From positions 19,499,078-19,563,077 of the forward strand of contig NC_077224.1 in assembly GCF_024763615.1 (NCBI RefSeq): a stretch of DNA of 64,000 bases. The letters run 5' to 3'. The DNA comes from Phlebotomus papatasi. Its lineage: Eukaryota; Arthropoda; Insecta; Diptera; Psychodidae. This document shows, one piece after another, positions 32,938-45,730 of the stretch. How positions within the stretch are numbered: position 1 is the stretch's first letter; every line of letters starts with the position of its first letter. The position numbers and the translations under genes were made by a program. The notes below the pieces were generated by a model. It saw only the letters and a program-made list of their open reading frames with translations. It did no database searches and was not told where the DNA came from.

Positions 32938-33249
32938 ATAGCGATCGCTATTCTAATTGCAAGCTAAAAGAGTCCAAGTATTGAAAATTCTATGAAAATT
33001 CTGTGAATACTAAGAGTATGAAAATCAAATGGCGAATTTATTCAGTGAACAATCTAATCCGAATGTATTTTTTTGCAAAGGTTTTTAGCATTGAGTTTTT
33101 CTAACATTTTGGAAATTCAATACACTTAATGCCTTAAGATAAGGCATTAGATTAGGGGATTACCCTATTTCCGCTGGAGTGTCTTTTTCCTACTCATTTT
33201 CTTATTATTTGTTGTGTTCAGAAACTAAGTGCTTCAACATGTGTTGCTA

Positions 33250-33719
33250 CACTGAGAAAAAAAGAGGGTGCGATTAACTTTTTTCCTCATTACTTTAACA
33301 CTTTTTAGATGTAAAAATATATCAACATTTTTTAGTGTTAATTTTACACCTTTTTAAGGGTAAGATTAACATGAAAAAGGGTAACTTTAACCCCCAATAC
33401 ACCTAAAAAGGGTAATATTTACACCGATTTTGGATCAATACTGCAGGGTAAAATTAGCATTTCCGGTAAATAACATTCCGGAAATGTTTATTTTACCGTG
33501 CAATATTGATCCGAAATCGGTGTAAATATTATGCTTTTTATGTGTATTGTGGGTCAAAGTTACCCTTTTTCATGTTCATTTTACCCCTAAAAAGGTGTAA
33601 AGTTAACAAAAAATTAAAATTAAAATTAACATTAAGAAATGTTGATATATTTTTACACTTAAAAAGTATTAAAATTATGAAGAAAAAAAGGTAATCGCAC
33701 CCCCATTTTTTTCTCAGTG
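33250..33719. mobile_element. MITE with CACTGAGAAAAAA ends
   Basis: CACTGAGAAAAAAAGAGGGT on the left is inverted on the right (CCCATTTTTTTCTCAGTG). The arms continue with GTGCGATTA/TAATCGCAC, and the whole unit is nearly palindromic around 33465 (GGTAAATAACATTCCGG). The CACTGAG end is a common insect MITE terminus. No frame of its own. Confidence 0.8.
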
Positions 33720-33799
33720 AAGCAAGATATTGTATCAAATTGTAAGCGAGGTTTCCATAATTGCTCCTCCATTCCAGAATTACCGGAGAACCAGACATC

Positions 33800-34950
33800 A
33801 TATTAAAAAAAAATCAAGTGATCCTATTTTTCTACCAACAACTGTTCCTTCACTTCCTCAATGAAATCCACTTTCTTTTTGTCCGCACAATTACTTTCTT
33901 TCACCCAACACTCGTAAATGAATGAGATTCTTCATGCTTTATGCTCTCTTCCTTACTGAACAAGTGTTCTAGAGAAGTTGTACCAAAAAGGGCAGAAAAT
34001 TTCAATGAAAATTTATTTTCTGCATTCCATTAGCCAAAGAGGACTGTGGAGTCTCATCTCGAATCGTGCATTTTCACGTGGATTGTGCTACATTTTCCAT
34101 GCGAGAGAATTTTTCCCAAGTTGGGGAAAAAAATGAGGAAGCAATATGAGGAAATTGTGCTGCCTCTTATGCCCTTTTATTGTGCAACACCATGTGCTTT
34201 TTTTTCTCTACTGAAAATATGTACATATGTGGCAAAAAAGCATACATTGTGCATTCCGGGAGAAATAGGAAGATCTCCCTGGAAAATTGAAAATCTACAT
34301 GAGGTAGGGATATTCTTGGTTCCACTGGGAACTTCTACAACATATTTTAAGCAGTAAATGTGGTCAGCTCATGGGTGGAAACCAGGAGGAAGAATCTCTC
34401 ATGGGGAAAGTCCTCTACGTTCTGAGTAAATAAGACAATGAGGTGGATGGGAATTGAGGTCAGGAAAACACCGTCAACAATTCCATTTTGTCGGGAGAAA
34501 ATGTTTTGCTCTGGCCAAATGATGTGTTCTAAATTGAAACATTTAAGATTGCAAAATGGGGATAATTAAAATTTTGCTCTAACGAGATACAGAACAATGT
34601 TAAATTTTTGGGGTAAAAGCACTCTCTTCTGGACTTTTCCTGAGGGGGGAGAATGGGAGGATGGTGGAGCTTTTTTTCCTCATGGACAGAGAGCAAATGG
34701 AGCATTCTCGTGGCTGATGGAGGAATTTTTTCACCCTCAAAAACTTTCCCTACTCGGAAAGAATGTGATCGGAGTTTTTCACCAAAAATTATATACACCC
34801 CCGCCCATCGGAGTTGGGGGACTAAAGCAGCTTTTCTCCTCCCCCCCCCCCTACAAGTCCCAAGCTAGGAAGTGGAGAAATTTTTTGTCTATTAAATTTG
34901 CAAGTCTCATCGAAAATACATTAACCTCTGTGCATGAGGTTTTAGAGAAT
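33800..34950. other. Apparently unique block, no gene recognised
   Basis: Compared with its surroundings this stretch is less AT-rich and free of the repeat families seen elsewhere. Frames at 34046-34357 (+), 34597-34956 (+) and 34529-34798 (-) overlap one another and show no family wording, so I do not call them genes. It could be regulatory or an unseen 5' UTR exon region of the receptor. Confidence 0.35.
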
Positions 34951-35799
34951 ATATAATATAAAATTCGGGGAAACATGGGTAGAGTGCAAGCATTGACCAA
35001 TAAATATTTAAGACATGAACTGAAGAATATTATTCCACAAAACTAAATAATAATGTCCATACTGCATTTAACACCAAATATTAAATTCATTCAATTTCAC
35101 TGGAAGCTCTGCAAATAAACGATTACTTAGTTTTCATAACAAATAATTGCCACGTCATTTATACGATTTCTTCTCACTTTCTGAGCTTTAATTATTAATA
35201 AAAGAGAAATACCGAACAAATTCCTATTTAAATCTGAAAACTACAATAAGGAACTTTAAATCTGGGTAATTTCAATTTGAGCGTTATGTCGGTTAATAAT
35301 TTGCCTACATTTTGGCGCACAACATACATACGCAAAAAAGCTTTTCAATCGAAATGTAACAATCGAAAATCTTTCTAATTTAAGCTTTGGATAAAAAGTA
35401 AATGGGACACTATTTCCACAAAATATCATTGCTGCTCTAAGAATTCAAACTCAATTTCGAATTTTTCAAAATAAATTATCGCAGAAGGTTGAGAAAAATG
35501 AACTTTGACACATAGAAGCAGTTAAAATAATTTAAAATGTGACAGGTTTTTTTCGAAATTCGAAGAGGAAGTAGTTCCGCCAGAGTAAAAACATCTTTTT
35601 GGCTTTCGAAAACGAACTTGGAATTATCTAAACCCCACCTGTCGATGAAGTGAATCTATAGCATTCAGAATCAGTAGCGTAATAAACCAGAAAAATTACA
35701 TTAAAAGTTACTATAAAATACTCAAGGTGTTTTCGTAAATTAGTGACTTTATCAGTATAAAATCGAGTTTAACACAAAGGATCAGTACTCCATTTTCTA

Positions 35800-36600
35800 T
35801 CTATTAGGGAGCATCTAAACGGGGGATTTTAATTCGAAACCGCAATTTTGAAACAAAATTCCCCCACTGAGCTTTAGACCGGTGCATGTTTGCCTATCTT
35901 TTGGCGTTTAAAACCGCCCTCTTCGAAAGCTCCATTTGTTTATGTTCGAATATTTTGACATTTCAAGAGATTTTTAATCACTTTTTTTCGTTTTTCAAGA
36001 GATGTTTCTCTCATGAACTATTTTTAAAGTTATCAAGAGTCGAAAAGCAAGTGAAATAGGGACACGGTATCGATCACTCTTCTGAATGTATTGTTTAATC
36101 TTTATTAGAATATGGTCGAATTGTTAAATAGACATCCTTAAATAGAAATAAAGAAATAGTTAAATAGTATAAAGTTGATTTATAGAAAAATAAAAACTTG
36201 GGATATTTTCTGAATTTAGCAAAAATATTGGCATAAAATCCTGCGGTAGGACGGTTTTTTATATAGAGGATGGGTGTCCCATCTCTTATTACTCTTTAAC
36301 AAATTCTTTGATTGTAAAACACCGTGTTATTGACGTTTGAAACGTTTCGAAATAAAATAGAAAGTCTTCCAGACTATCCATTTCAGTTAGAGCACACTTG
36401 AAGGATTTATAACAGAGGGTGGAGATAATTTATCTCAGAAATGAACCACTAGGGGAAATTTCCCGAGACTCACCGGTGCATAGCACAGTGGGGTGCATTT
36501 CGAAATTCCCCCGTATAGAAGACTCCTTACTGTATCATTATCAAAAGGGAAGTTTTCAAGCTTCGCACAAACTTTGGCTTCGAACACTTCATATTTTTAT
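35800..36600. repeat. Dispersed repeat with GGGAGCATCTAAACGGGGGA
   Basis: The order GGGAGCAT.TAAACG, CTTCGAAAG, TTTATGTTCGAATATTTTG at 35810-35970 is repeated at 42228-42370. The segment CAGAAATGAACCACTAG, then GCATAGCACAGTGGGGTGCA, at 36430-36500 is repeated at 42488-42560. It is the same family as the blocks flanking the satellite. Confidence 0.6.
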
Positions 36601-36659
36601 CATATTCCTTTACTGAAAATGACCTATAGCAATGTAAATTAATAATCTACTGTTTACAG

Positions 36660-37675
36660 TAGGGGAAAGTGACCATGCTTAATACTGTAAAATGATGTCC
36701 AAGGTTTGTGATTATTTTCTGATTAACACACAAACCGAAGCGATTCTTGCACTATGACAAAAAAATGTCTCACTTATTAGGTTCATAATCCAACCTCAAA
36801 TAGTTCCTGGAAATCCTTAGATTTTTCTCAATAAGAAAATGGAAATTCAGTAGCGATTTTTATACAAGTTGGGTTCGGGGCCTTCCTGTATAATAATTGA
36901 TTCGACAATTCGGAGGCCCATTTTCACTGCAAAAAATTCACCGGATACAAAAAATTGCACATCAATATTTAGACGGAACTCTAATCTATCTGCTTAAGTC
37001 ATTTGTAAGACTGGTTATTAGTTTTAAAATCACTTTTATGTAATTTTTCTAAGCCATGTATTTATGACATTAGGGCGCTAGCGAAAACCATTTTTTCACT
37101 TTGAGTCCATGAAAATGTCATTCTGCAACCTTAAAATTCAGGCAACAGCGGTTGAAGATTATGTCAATTGTCGATAAAATTGGCGTATTGCAATATGTGT
37201 AATTATGAAATAATCACATCTAAAGATATAGTTACCACATTAAAATTATCATTCATGGACCCTTCTTAAAATATATATAAAATATATATAAAAAAAAAAT
37301 AAAATGGACACAGGTAGAATTTATGAATTTGTTACCACCCACAAAAACAGTGTCCACCAAGTAAAAATATTTTTACATAAATATTAGTACTGATGACCCC
37401 TCTATGTGACCATGATAGTAGTTTTCGTGAACAGCGACATTAATTAAGAAATACTTATGAAATATCATGTATCGAAATTACAGTTTTGGGCCTATTTTTG
37501 ATTTTTGCTTCCTGAAACTAGGAAAAAAGAGCTAGAATCCTATTTTTTTTAGGAAATGTGAGGCTTAGCACCAGCTATTGAAATATATTGCGATGAGTCA
37601 TAACTCTTAATTAACATAGGAAAAAAATAGTTATTATCAAGCTTGGATCGTATCAAGCATGGTCACTTTCCCCTA
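36660..37675. mobile_element. 1.0-kb TIR element with TAGGGGAAAGTGACCATGCT ends
   Basis: TAGGGGAAAGTGACCATGCT on the left is exactly inverted on the right (AGCATGGTCACTTTCCCCTA). No transposase wording is seen. It shares only the outermost AGGGGAAA with the other elements of this type. Confidence 0.85.
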
Positions 37676-37679
37676 CACA

Positions 37680-38120
37680 CTTCCTGAAAAACTTTGGACA
37701 GATTAATTAAAGGAAGTCGGGAAAAATATGAAATGCTTTAAGGCAGAGTGTTTTCGAAACCTGAAAGACTATCCCTATTGTTTTAATTTAAATTTCCATT
37801 AATGAGATGTTCTTTCCCAGAACTTCGTAATGTTTCGAAATTCGAAAGCAAATAGAAAATCCTACTGGCTTTCTAATTTAGCTGAGGTTGACTTGGAAGT
37901 ATAAGAACAGATAACAAAGAGATTTTATCGCAGAAACGAACCAACAGAAATGATTTGACAATATTAACTGAAGCATAGCGAGAATACAGCGTTCCGGAAT
38001 GTCCATGACTAAATGGGCATAAGGCTATAAGGCATAAGATTAAGCGAAAATATTTCGGAATAAATACACCCTAATGTGCTGTTTACCAATGAGTCTTGAA
38101 AATTCACCCTAAGGGAGCAT
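37680..38120 (+). repeat. Left copy of a duplication flanking the satellite
   Basis: This block (GGACAGATTAATTAAAGGAA to CCCTAAGGGAGCATAT) is repeated in direct orientation at 41587-42240, on the other side of the satellite array. Similarity stops just before the assembly gap. It is an empty site for the MITE found in the right copy. Confidence 0.8.
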
Positions 38121-38150
38121 ATCGACGGCTCCATTCCATACTATGCTAAG

Positions 38151-38650
38151 NNNNNNNNNNNNNNNNNNNNNNNNNNNNNNNNNNNNNNNNNNNNNNNNNN
38201 NNNNNNNNNNNNNNNNNNNNNNNNNNNNNNNNNNNNNNNNNNNNNNNNNNNNNNNNNNNNNNNNNNNNNNNNNNNNNNNNNNNNNNNNNNNNNNNNNNNN
38301 NNNNNNNNNNNNNNNNNNNNNNNNNNNNNNNNNNNNNNNNNNNNNNNNNNNNNNNNNNNNNNNNNNNNNNNNNNNNNNNNNNNNNNNNNNNNNNNNNNNN
38401 NNNNNNNNNNNNNNNNNNNNNNNNNNNNNNNNNNNNNNNNNNNNNNNNNNNNNNNNNNNNNNNNNNNNNNNNNNNNNNNNNNNNNNNNNNNNNNNNNNNN
38501 NNNNNNNNNNNNNNNNNNNNNNNNNNNNNNNNNNNNNNNNNNNNNNNNNNNNNNNNNNNNNNNNNNNNNNNNNNNNNNNNNNNNNNNNNNNNNNNNNNNN
38601 NNNNNNNNNNNNNNNNNNNNNNNNNNNNNNNNNNNNNNNNNNNNNNNNNN
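38151..38650. other. Assembly gap (500 N)
   Basis: A run of exactly 500 N, most likely a placeholder of unknown true length. It hides the left junction of the satellite array. Predicted frames across it are meaningless. Confidence 0.99.
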
Positions 38651-41573
38651 TGCGGAATTTGCAAAATCTCGACAAAAAATTTTTTGACCAAAAAAATCGA
38701 TAGGCTAACCCCTTACAGTTTTTTCAAAAAATCGAAAATCTGCCCTAAAAACCGTAATTCTCAATATTTCTGGATGAAATTCACAAAGAATACTTGAAAT
38801 GGTCCTACTAATTGATTTCCATTGCGGAATTTGCAAAATCTCGACAAAAAATTTTTTGACCAAAAAAATCGATAGGCTAACCCCTTACAGTTTTTTCAAA
38901 AAATCGAAAATCTGCCCTAAAAACCGTAATTCTCAATATTTCTGGATGAAATTCACAAAGAATACTTGAAATGGTCCTACTAATTGATTTCCATTGCGGA
39001 ATTTGCAAAATCTCGACAAAAAATTTTTTGACCAAAAAAATCGATAGGCTTACAGTTTTTTCAAAAAATCGAAAATCTGCCCTAAAAACCGTAATTCTCA
39101 ATATTTCTGGATGAAATTCACAAAGAATACTTGAAATGGTCCTACTAATTGATTTCCATTGCGGAATTTGCAAAATCTCGACAAAAAATTTTTTGACCAA
39201 AAAAATCGATAGGCTTACAGTTTTTTCAAAAAATCGAAAATCTGCCCTAAAAACCGTAATTCTCAATATTTCTGGATGAAATTCACAAAGAATACTTGAA
39301 ATGGTCCTACTAATTGATTTCCATTGCGGAATTTGCAAAATCTCGACAAAAAATTTTTTGAACAAGAAAATCGATAGGCTTACAGTTTTTTTCAAAAAAT
39401 CGAAAATCTGCCCTAAAAACCGTAATTCTCAATATTTCTGGATGAAATTCACAAAGAATACTTGAAATGGTCCTACTAATTGATTTCCATTGCGGAATTT
39501 GCAAAATCTCGACAAAAAATTTTTTGACCAAAAAAATCGATAGGCTTACAGTTTTTTCAAAAAATCGAAAATCTGCCCTAAAAACCGTAATTCTCAATAT
39601 TTCTGGATGAAATTCACAAAGAATACTTGAAATGGTCCTACTAATTGATTTCCATTGCGGAATTTGCAAAATCTCGACAAAAAATTTTTTGACCAAAAAA
39701 ATCGATAGGCTTACAGTTTTTTCAAAAAATCGAAAATCTGCCCTAAAAACCGTAATTCTCAATATTTCTGGATGAAATTCACAAAGAATACTTGAAATGG
39801 TCCTACTAATTGATTTCCATTGCGGAATTTGCAAAATCTCGACAAAAAATTTTTTGACCAAAAAAATCGATAGGCTTACAGTTTTTTTCAAAAAATCGAA
39901 AATCTGCCCTAAAAACCGTAATTCTCAATATTTCTGGATGAAATTCACAAAGAATACTTGAAATGGTCCTACTAATTGATTTCCATTGCGGAATTTGCAA
40001 AATCTCGACAAAAAATTTTTTGACCAAAAAAATCGATAGGCTTACAGTTTTTTCAAAAAATCGAAAATCTGCCCTAAAAACCGTAATTCTCAATATTTCT
40101 GGATGAAATTCACAAAGAATACTTGAAATGGTCCTACTAATTGATTTCCATTGCGGAATTTGCAAAATCTCGACAAAAAATTTTTAGAACAAGAAAATCG
40201 ATAGGCTAACCCCTTACAGTTTTTTCAAAAAATCGAAAATCTGCCCTAAAAACCGTAATTCTCAATATTTCTGGATGAAATTCACAAAGAATACTTGAAA
40301 TGGTCCTACTAATTGATTTCCATTGCGGAATTTGCAAAATCTCGACAAAAATTTTTTGACCAAAAAAATCGATAGGCTAACCCCTTACAGTTTTTTTCAA
40401 AAAATCGAAAATCTGCCCTAAAAACCGTAATTCTCAATATTTCTGGATGAAATTCACAAAGAATACTTGAAATGGTCCTACTAATTGATTTCCATTGCGG
40501 AATTTGCAAAATCTCGACAAAAAATTTTTTGACCAAAAAATCGATAGGCTAACCCCTTACAGTTTTTTCAAAAAATCGAAAATCTGCCCTAAAAACCGTA
40601 ATTCTCAATATTTCTGGATGAAATTCACAAAGAATACTTGAAATGGTCCTACTAATTGATTTCCATTGCGGAATTTGCAAAATCTCGACAAAAAATCTCG
40701 ATAGGCTTACAAAAAAAATCGAAAATTGCCCTTTTCTCAATATTTCTGATGAAATTCCAAAAAAATCGATAGGCTTACAGTTTTTTCAAAAAATCGAAAA
40801 TCTGCCCTAAAAACCGTAATTCTCAATATTTCTGGATGAAATTCACAAAGAATACTTGAAATGGTCCTACTAATTGATTTCCATTGCGGAATTTGCAAAA
40901 TCTCGACAAAAAATTTTTTGACCAAAAAAATCGATAGGCTTACAGTTTTTTCAAAAAATCGAAAATCTGCCCTAAAAACCGTAATTCTCAATATTTCTGG
41001 ATGAAATTCACAAAGAATACTTGAAATGGTCCTACTAATTGATTTCCATTGCGGAATTTGCAAAATCTCGACAAAAAATTTTTTGACCAAAAAAATCGAT
41101 AGGCTTACAGTTTTTTCAAAAAATCAAAAATCTGCCCTAAAAACCGTAATTCTCAATATTTCTGGATGAAATTCACAAAGAATACTTGAAATGGTCCTAC
41201 TAATTGATTTCCATTGCGGAATTTGCAAAATCTCGACAAAAAATTTTTTGACCAAAAAAATCGATAGGCTAACCCCTTACAGTTTTTTTCAAAAAATCGA
41301 AAATCTGCCCTAAAAACCGTAATTCTCAATATTTCTGGATGAAATTCACAAAGAATACTTGAAATGGTATTTATTCTCAATATTTCTGGATGAAATTCAC
41401 AAAGAATACTTGAAATGGTCCTACTAATTGATTTCCATTGCGGAATTTGCAAAATCTCGACAAAAAATTTTTTGACCAAAAAAATCGATAGGCTTACAGT
41501 TTTTTCAAAAAATCGAAAATCTGCCCTAAAAACCGTAATTCTCGATATTTCTGGATGAAATTCACAAAGAATA
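38651..41573. repeat. Satellite array of 165/172-bp monomers
   Basis: About 17 head-to-tail monomers are visible, starting at each TGCGGAATTTGCAAAATCTC. The measured spacings are 165, 166, 171 or 172 bp. The longer form carries a 7-bp insertion in GGCTAACCCCTTACAG versus GGCTTACAG. Monomers are otherwise almost identical. A damaged unit sits at about 40685-40765 and a partial duplication at about 41369-41420. Because 165 is divisible by three, the minus strand stays open for long stretches; I regard this as chance. Confidence 0.97.
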
Positions 41574-41586
41574 CAATTACATTACA

Positions 41587-42256
41587 CATTTCTTGAATAA
41601 ACTAAGGACAGATTAATTAAAGGAATAGGGGAAAAATATGAAATACTTGAAGGCAGAGTGTCTGCAAAGCCTGAAAAACTTTCCCTATTGTTTTAAATTT
41701 CCATTAATGAGGCTCTTTCCCAGAACTTCGTAATGTTTCGAAATTTGAAATCAAATAGAATATCCTACTGGCTTTCTAATTTAGTTGAAATAGACTTGGA
41801 AGAATAATAACAGATGACAAAGAGATTTTATCGCAGAAACGAACCAACAGGAATGATTTGAAAATATTAACTGAAGCATAGCACAGACTACAGCGTTCCT
41901 GAATGTCTATGACTAAATGGGCATAGGGGAAACTGATGCACCACCAAACACGGGGTAGCACCAAACGCTAATTTTTATTTCTAAACTACTTGGACTATCT
42001 CGACCATTTCTTTAGTGGACAAAGATCCCTATAATGACTATAAATTTCTGTAAGTCTTGTCCTCTGAAGTCTCGAATATCTGATTAAACAATCGCAGTAT
42101 TTGGTGGTACCCCGTGTTTGGTGGTGCCCCAATTTCCTCTAAAGCTATAAGGCATCCGATTAAACAAAAATATTTCGGAATAAATACACCCTAATGTGCT
42201 GTTTACCGATGAGTCTTGAAAATTCCCCCTAAGGGAGCATATAAACGCGGGTATTT
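41587..42256 (+). repeat. Right copy of the duplication flanking the satellite
   Basis: It matches 37680-38120 in order and orientation but is interrupted by a TA-flanked MITE (41935-42141). Beyond GGGAGCATAT it continues into sequence that instead matches 35820-35970. Confidence 0.8.
41935..42141. mobile_element. MITE with AGGGGAAACTG...ACCACCAAACAC ends, copy 1
   Basis: The ends read AGGGGAAACTGATGCACCAC with CAAACAC, and GTGTTTGGTGGTGCCCCAAT with TTCCTCTA. The paralogous block near 38016 lacks it, giving a clean empty site and a TA duplication. A relative is at 60240-60440. Confidence 0.85.
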
Positions 42257-42439
42257 TGATTCGAAAACTTCAATTCGAAATTAAAGTTCCCCACTGACGT
42301 TTAGGCCGCTGTATTTCTCAAGGCATAAAATCTACCTCTTCGAAAGTTTTGTTGTTTATGCTAGAATATTTTGCGATTTAATCGTTTAAAAATTAGTTGT
42401 CTTTAGGATTTCGAGTGACTGAACATACATTCAATTTTA

Positions 42440-43570
42440 GTCAGGGCACACTTGGGGAATTTATAACATAGTATAAAGAAAATTTATTTCAGAACCCAAC
42501 CACTAGGATAGATTTACCAAAACTCATAGATGCGTAGCACAGTGAGATGCATTTCGAAATAACCCCGTAAAGTGGTACCCAATGGGTCATTGCTGAGATA
42601 AAATTTCTTAGCTTTCCACAACAATCCCCTAAATGTGTCTTAGATAAAATAGAAAGGTTGACTTACTTTCTATTTTATTACCAAGACAAGTTTCCTGAAA
42701 TTTGAAGCCACTTTCTCATATTCCCACTTAAATTTATATGGGATCTTTTTGTGAGAAGTGGGAAGTTTTTTCGTATTATAAGATACCTTACCGCATGGAG
42801 GGATAAATATACTAAATTTTTGTTTAAATACACTTCTTCCTCGGAGCACTGTGAGCTGAGTCCGAGATCAATTTAGGAAATTGGCTTCAAATAGCTCCAT
42901 ATAAAAGGGTCAACTTGCCAGGCGCTTGTTGCTAAGCAATAAAAATTTGTAAAGAGCGTTTTATTAAGAAAAATTAAGAAAGAGTTTGGGAAGACACCTC
43001 GTGCGAACAAATCTTCTTATTAATTAAAAAATACAAATAATCATATATTGGTTGTATTTCAATCAAGAGATTTTGAAACGAAATGACCTGCTTTAAAAAG
43101 ACTGTCAGGAAAATTTAATAAATGAAAATATTTTGATCTGTAATTTCTATAATAATGTATGATCTATAATTTTGCGTAATTATAATTCTCCACTGTGTCT
43201 ACCTCGATCCATTTTGCTCATAATAAAATTATTGGGAAATTCCTTTTAATAAAAAGGTGAAATAGATCAGAGAAGTAACCAAGATGTGTACTTAAATTTG
43301 TGTTCAGATGATCACAGAAATTTCTAATCGAACGAGTTTTGTATAAGGAACGGATATCTACTTTTTTTCTTCTACAGTTATTGTATTTTTATTTATTTCT
43401 GTCACTAAATGTGTCTTACGGTATTTTTATAACTTTTCACAGTGAAATTTGGCTGACTTTCTATTTTAGCCAAGACACGCTTGAGCGTATTCGACGACAG
43501 GGAAATTTTATCCCAGAAACAAACCACTAAAAGAGATTTTCGGTACATTTCGGCTTAGACAAGAAATTTA
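42440..43570. repeat. Scattered fragments of the GAACCACTAG repeat family
   Basis: Words such as TTTATTTCAGAACCCAACCA and GTAGCACAGTGAGATGCATT (42480-42560), and TTATCCCAGAAACAAACCAC (43505-43525), match 9690-9720, 36430-36500 and 47215-47250. Between them I see only AT-rich sequence. Confidence 0.45.
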
Positions 43571-43579
43571 TTTAACCGT

Positions 43580-44680
43580 TTTTCTAAAAAAAAAACAATT
43601 AAGTGCAAATATCTCTTAGAATTATGCAGTGGTCAATGCATGAAACATCCACAAAAACTATCCCCAATGTTTAGGGGGTGTTGGGAAAGTCAAAAAGTCA
43701 AGTATTTCAGCAATGTTCAATTCACCAGTCACTCCAAATAGTGAGGATATGGAAAAGAGGTCGATTTGGTCATGCAAGTAAATGGGGAAATCTTGCGGGA
43801 TTCACAATATTTTGGAAGTAGTGAGATGTCGTTCGATCGCTTGTGGGAAATTGAATTTAAATTTATCCCTTCTGTTTTTTTCCTCGCCATCTCCCCTTTG
43901 CCTCCACGCCAAAGCGCCATGGAGCTTTCTCTACGTTCTTTTTAAACCTCCATGGGTGCCAGTGGGATTTGGAAAATAGGGTTGAAATGTCGAACAGTGA
44001 TTTTTCTCCATGCCCAACCCCAATCTTCTGACTTCTTTGGTTTTTTTTTCCTCCTTAGCTTGTGCTCCAACCAAATCCCATACCCTTGAGAAGAAGAAAG
44101 TGTCGTCATGTAAGCAGAAAATGGAATTGACTCCCTGAGAAAGTGTGCATCATCCACTTGAATCCATTTCGTTCGCTTTTATTTCACTTCATTCCCATCG
44201 ATATTCGATCTAAGCGAAAATTCCTCGATGTGTGTAAATTTTCCTCCAAGTCACACGTTGTTTATTGACATCCAATGGAGGCTTTTTTTAGCTCACTTTC
44301 TTCTTCCTCCGAAGAGTTGATTAGAGAGATTTCATCCATGGAGATAAATTGCTGAAGAATTTATTTTCATTTTCAACTTTGAGGCGCCTCAAATTGATTC
44401 GATCGCAATGGAGACACTATCTAAATCTCCAAAGGGAGTTTTGCACGAGCTTTTGAGCTTTTTTTGCTCAGCCTTGCCGGGTGCTGGAAGTCAATGGGGC
44501 GGAAAAGAGATGCGCAAGTTGTCTACAGACATATCTTTGGCTTAATAGCACAAGATGTAGACTATTGTGTTTCAATAACGGTTAAAGGTAGAACATTTTC
44601 AAATCCAAGGTGGTATTGAAATTTAAAGAAATTCACAAGATTTATAGGAAATCATACGTAATCTTTCGATAATCGAGTTC
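43580..44680. other. Mostly unique block, no gene recognised
   Basis: This is a less AT-rich stretch free of the window's repeat words. Frames at 43729-43920 (-), 43782-43979 (+) and 43942-44157 (-) overlap and are not family-like. It may hold regulatory sequence. Confidence 0.3.
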
Positions 44681-44689
44681 GAATTATTA

Positions 44690-44980
44690 TGTTATTCTAA
44701 TGAAAAATGATCATGTTTTCTAGGACTTTATCGTTCTTAAGTGCTTCTGCATTATAAAGCGTTTCTTGTATTGGTTCTTGTCATGACTGTTTAGCGGTTT
44801 TAGAACACGGCGTGGACTGCGGAAAACAGTCGAGACAGGTACCAACGGAAAGAAATGTCGATAATGCAGAAGAACTTGAGAACAGTAGAGTGCTAAGTAA
44901 ATATTCAGGACAAAATTTATAGGCCCCAACACAGAGAAAAATCGATTATGTAGAAGTATTTGAGAACAGTAAAGCTACTC
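44690..44980. mobile_element. MITE of the GGTGCTATTCCAATG family, partial
   Basis: TGTTATTCTAATGAAAAATG opens the unit, followed by GACTGTTTAGCGGTTTTAGA and AGTCGAGACAGGTACCAACG. A second right arm (ACAGAGAAAAATCGATTATG with TAGAAGTATTTGAGAACAGT) follows. Confidence 0.6.
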
Positions 44981-45730
44981 ATATATGAATTCGAAAATTC
45001 AATTCATTGATTTTTTAATGAAATCCCTTTACTTGATGATTTTATGAAAATACAGTACGTCTTGGTTGATTTGTTTAACAAAATTCATTCTCATTTGAAT
45101 TGCCAGAAATCTCAAAAATGTGACTTCTTACAATGCCACATAAGCTGAAATAGCAATATCACGGCTACAGAATCGCATTTTCGAAAAAGCTCTCCTAAGA
45201 TTCGAACCCAATTTGGCGGCATTGCCACGGCGTTACAGAATTCCCCTCCAGAACAGCACCATAATTCATTTCTGTAAACATTCATGCACTAAGGCCCGTT
45301 TTAACAGGAGTATTTTAATTCGAAATGTCCCTTTCGAAATAAAAATCGTCTACCTTGCTTTACTGAGGTTTATTTTGCCTACTTCTCGGTTCATAAAGTT
45401 TCTGAGAAGCTTTATTATTGAAATAGTTTATGAAATCCTAAATTGTCAGAATTTCCTCTTTAATGCTGTGAAGAGCAACGAATTCACTGATTTAGTTTGC
45501 TAAACCCGATATTTTCTTAATTAGAGGTTTAATTCCGAGACCTATGTCATAATTGAGATCAAGAAAATATAAAGATTTGGGTATATTAATATCAAAAATT
45601 CAAAATCAAAATGTCAAATCTGTCAAATGTTTTGGAAACTTTAAATCCAAGACAAAAACCATGTAGATTTCATGGTTTTTAATTCCGAAATCACTATTTC
45701 AAAATATCAAGACGTCAAATTTCTTGTTTT

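Noticed and set aside
38109..38703. Frames of about 180-190 codons spanning the N run
   Set aside because: They consist almost wholly of unknown residues from the 500-N gap.
38877..41479. Long minus-strand frames of repeated peptide (SLSIFLVKKFFVEILQIPQW...)
   Set aside because: They follow the 165-bp satellite, whose length is divisible by three. The frames end wherever a 172- or 166-bp monomer occurs, and there is no start context or family wording.
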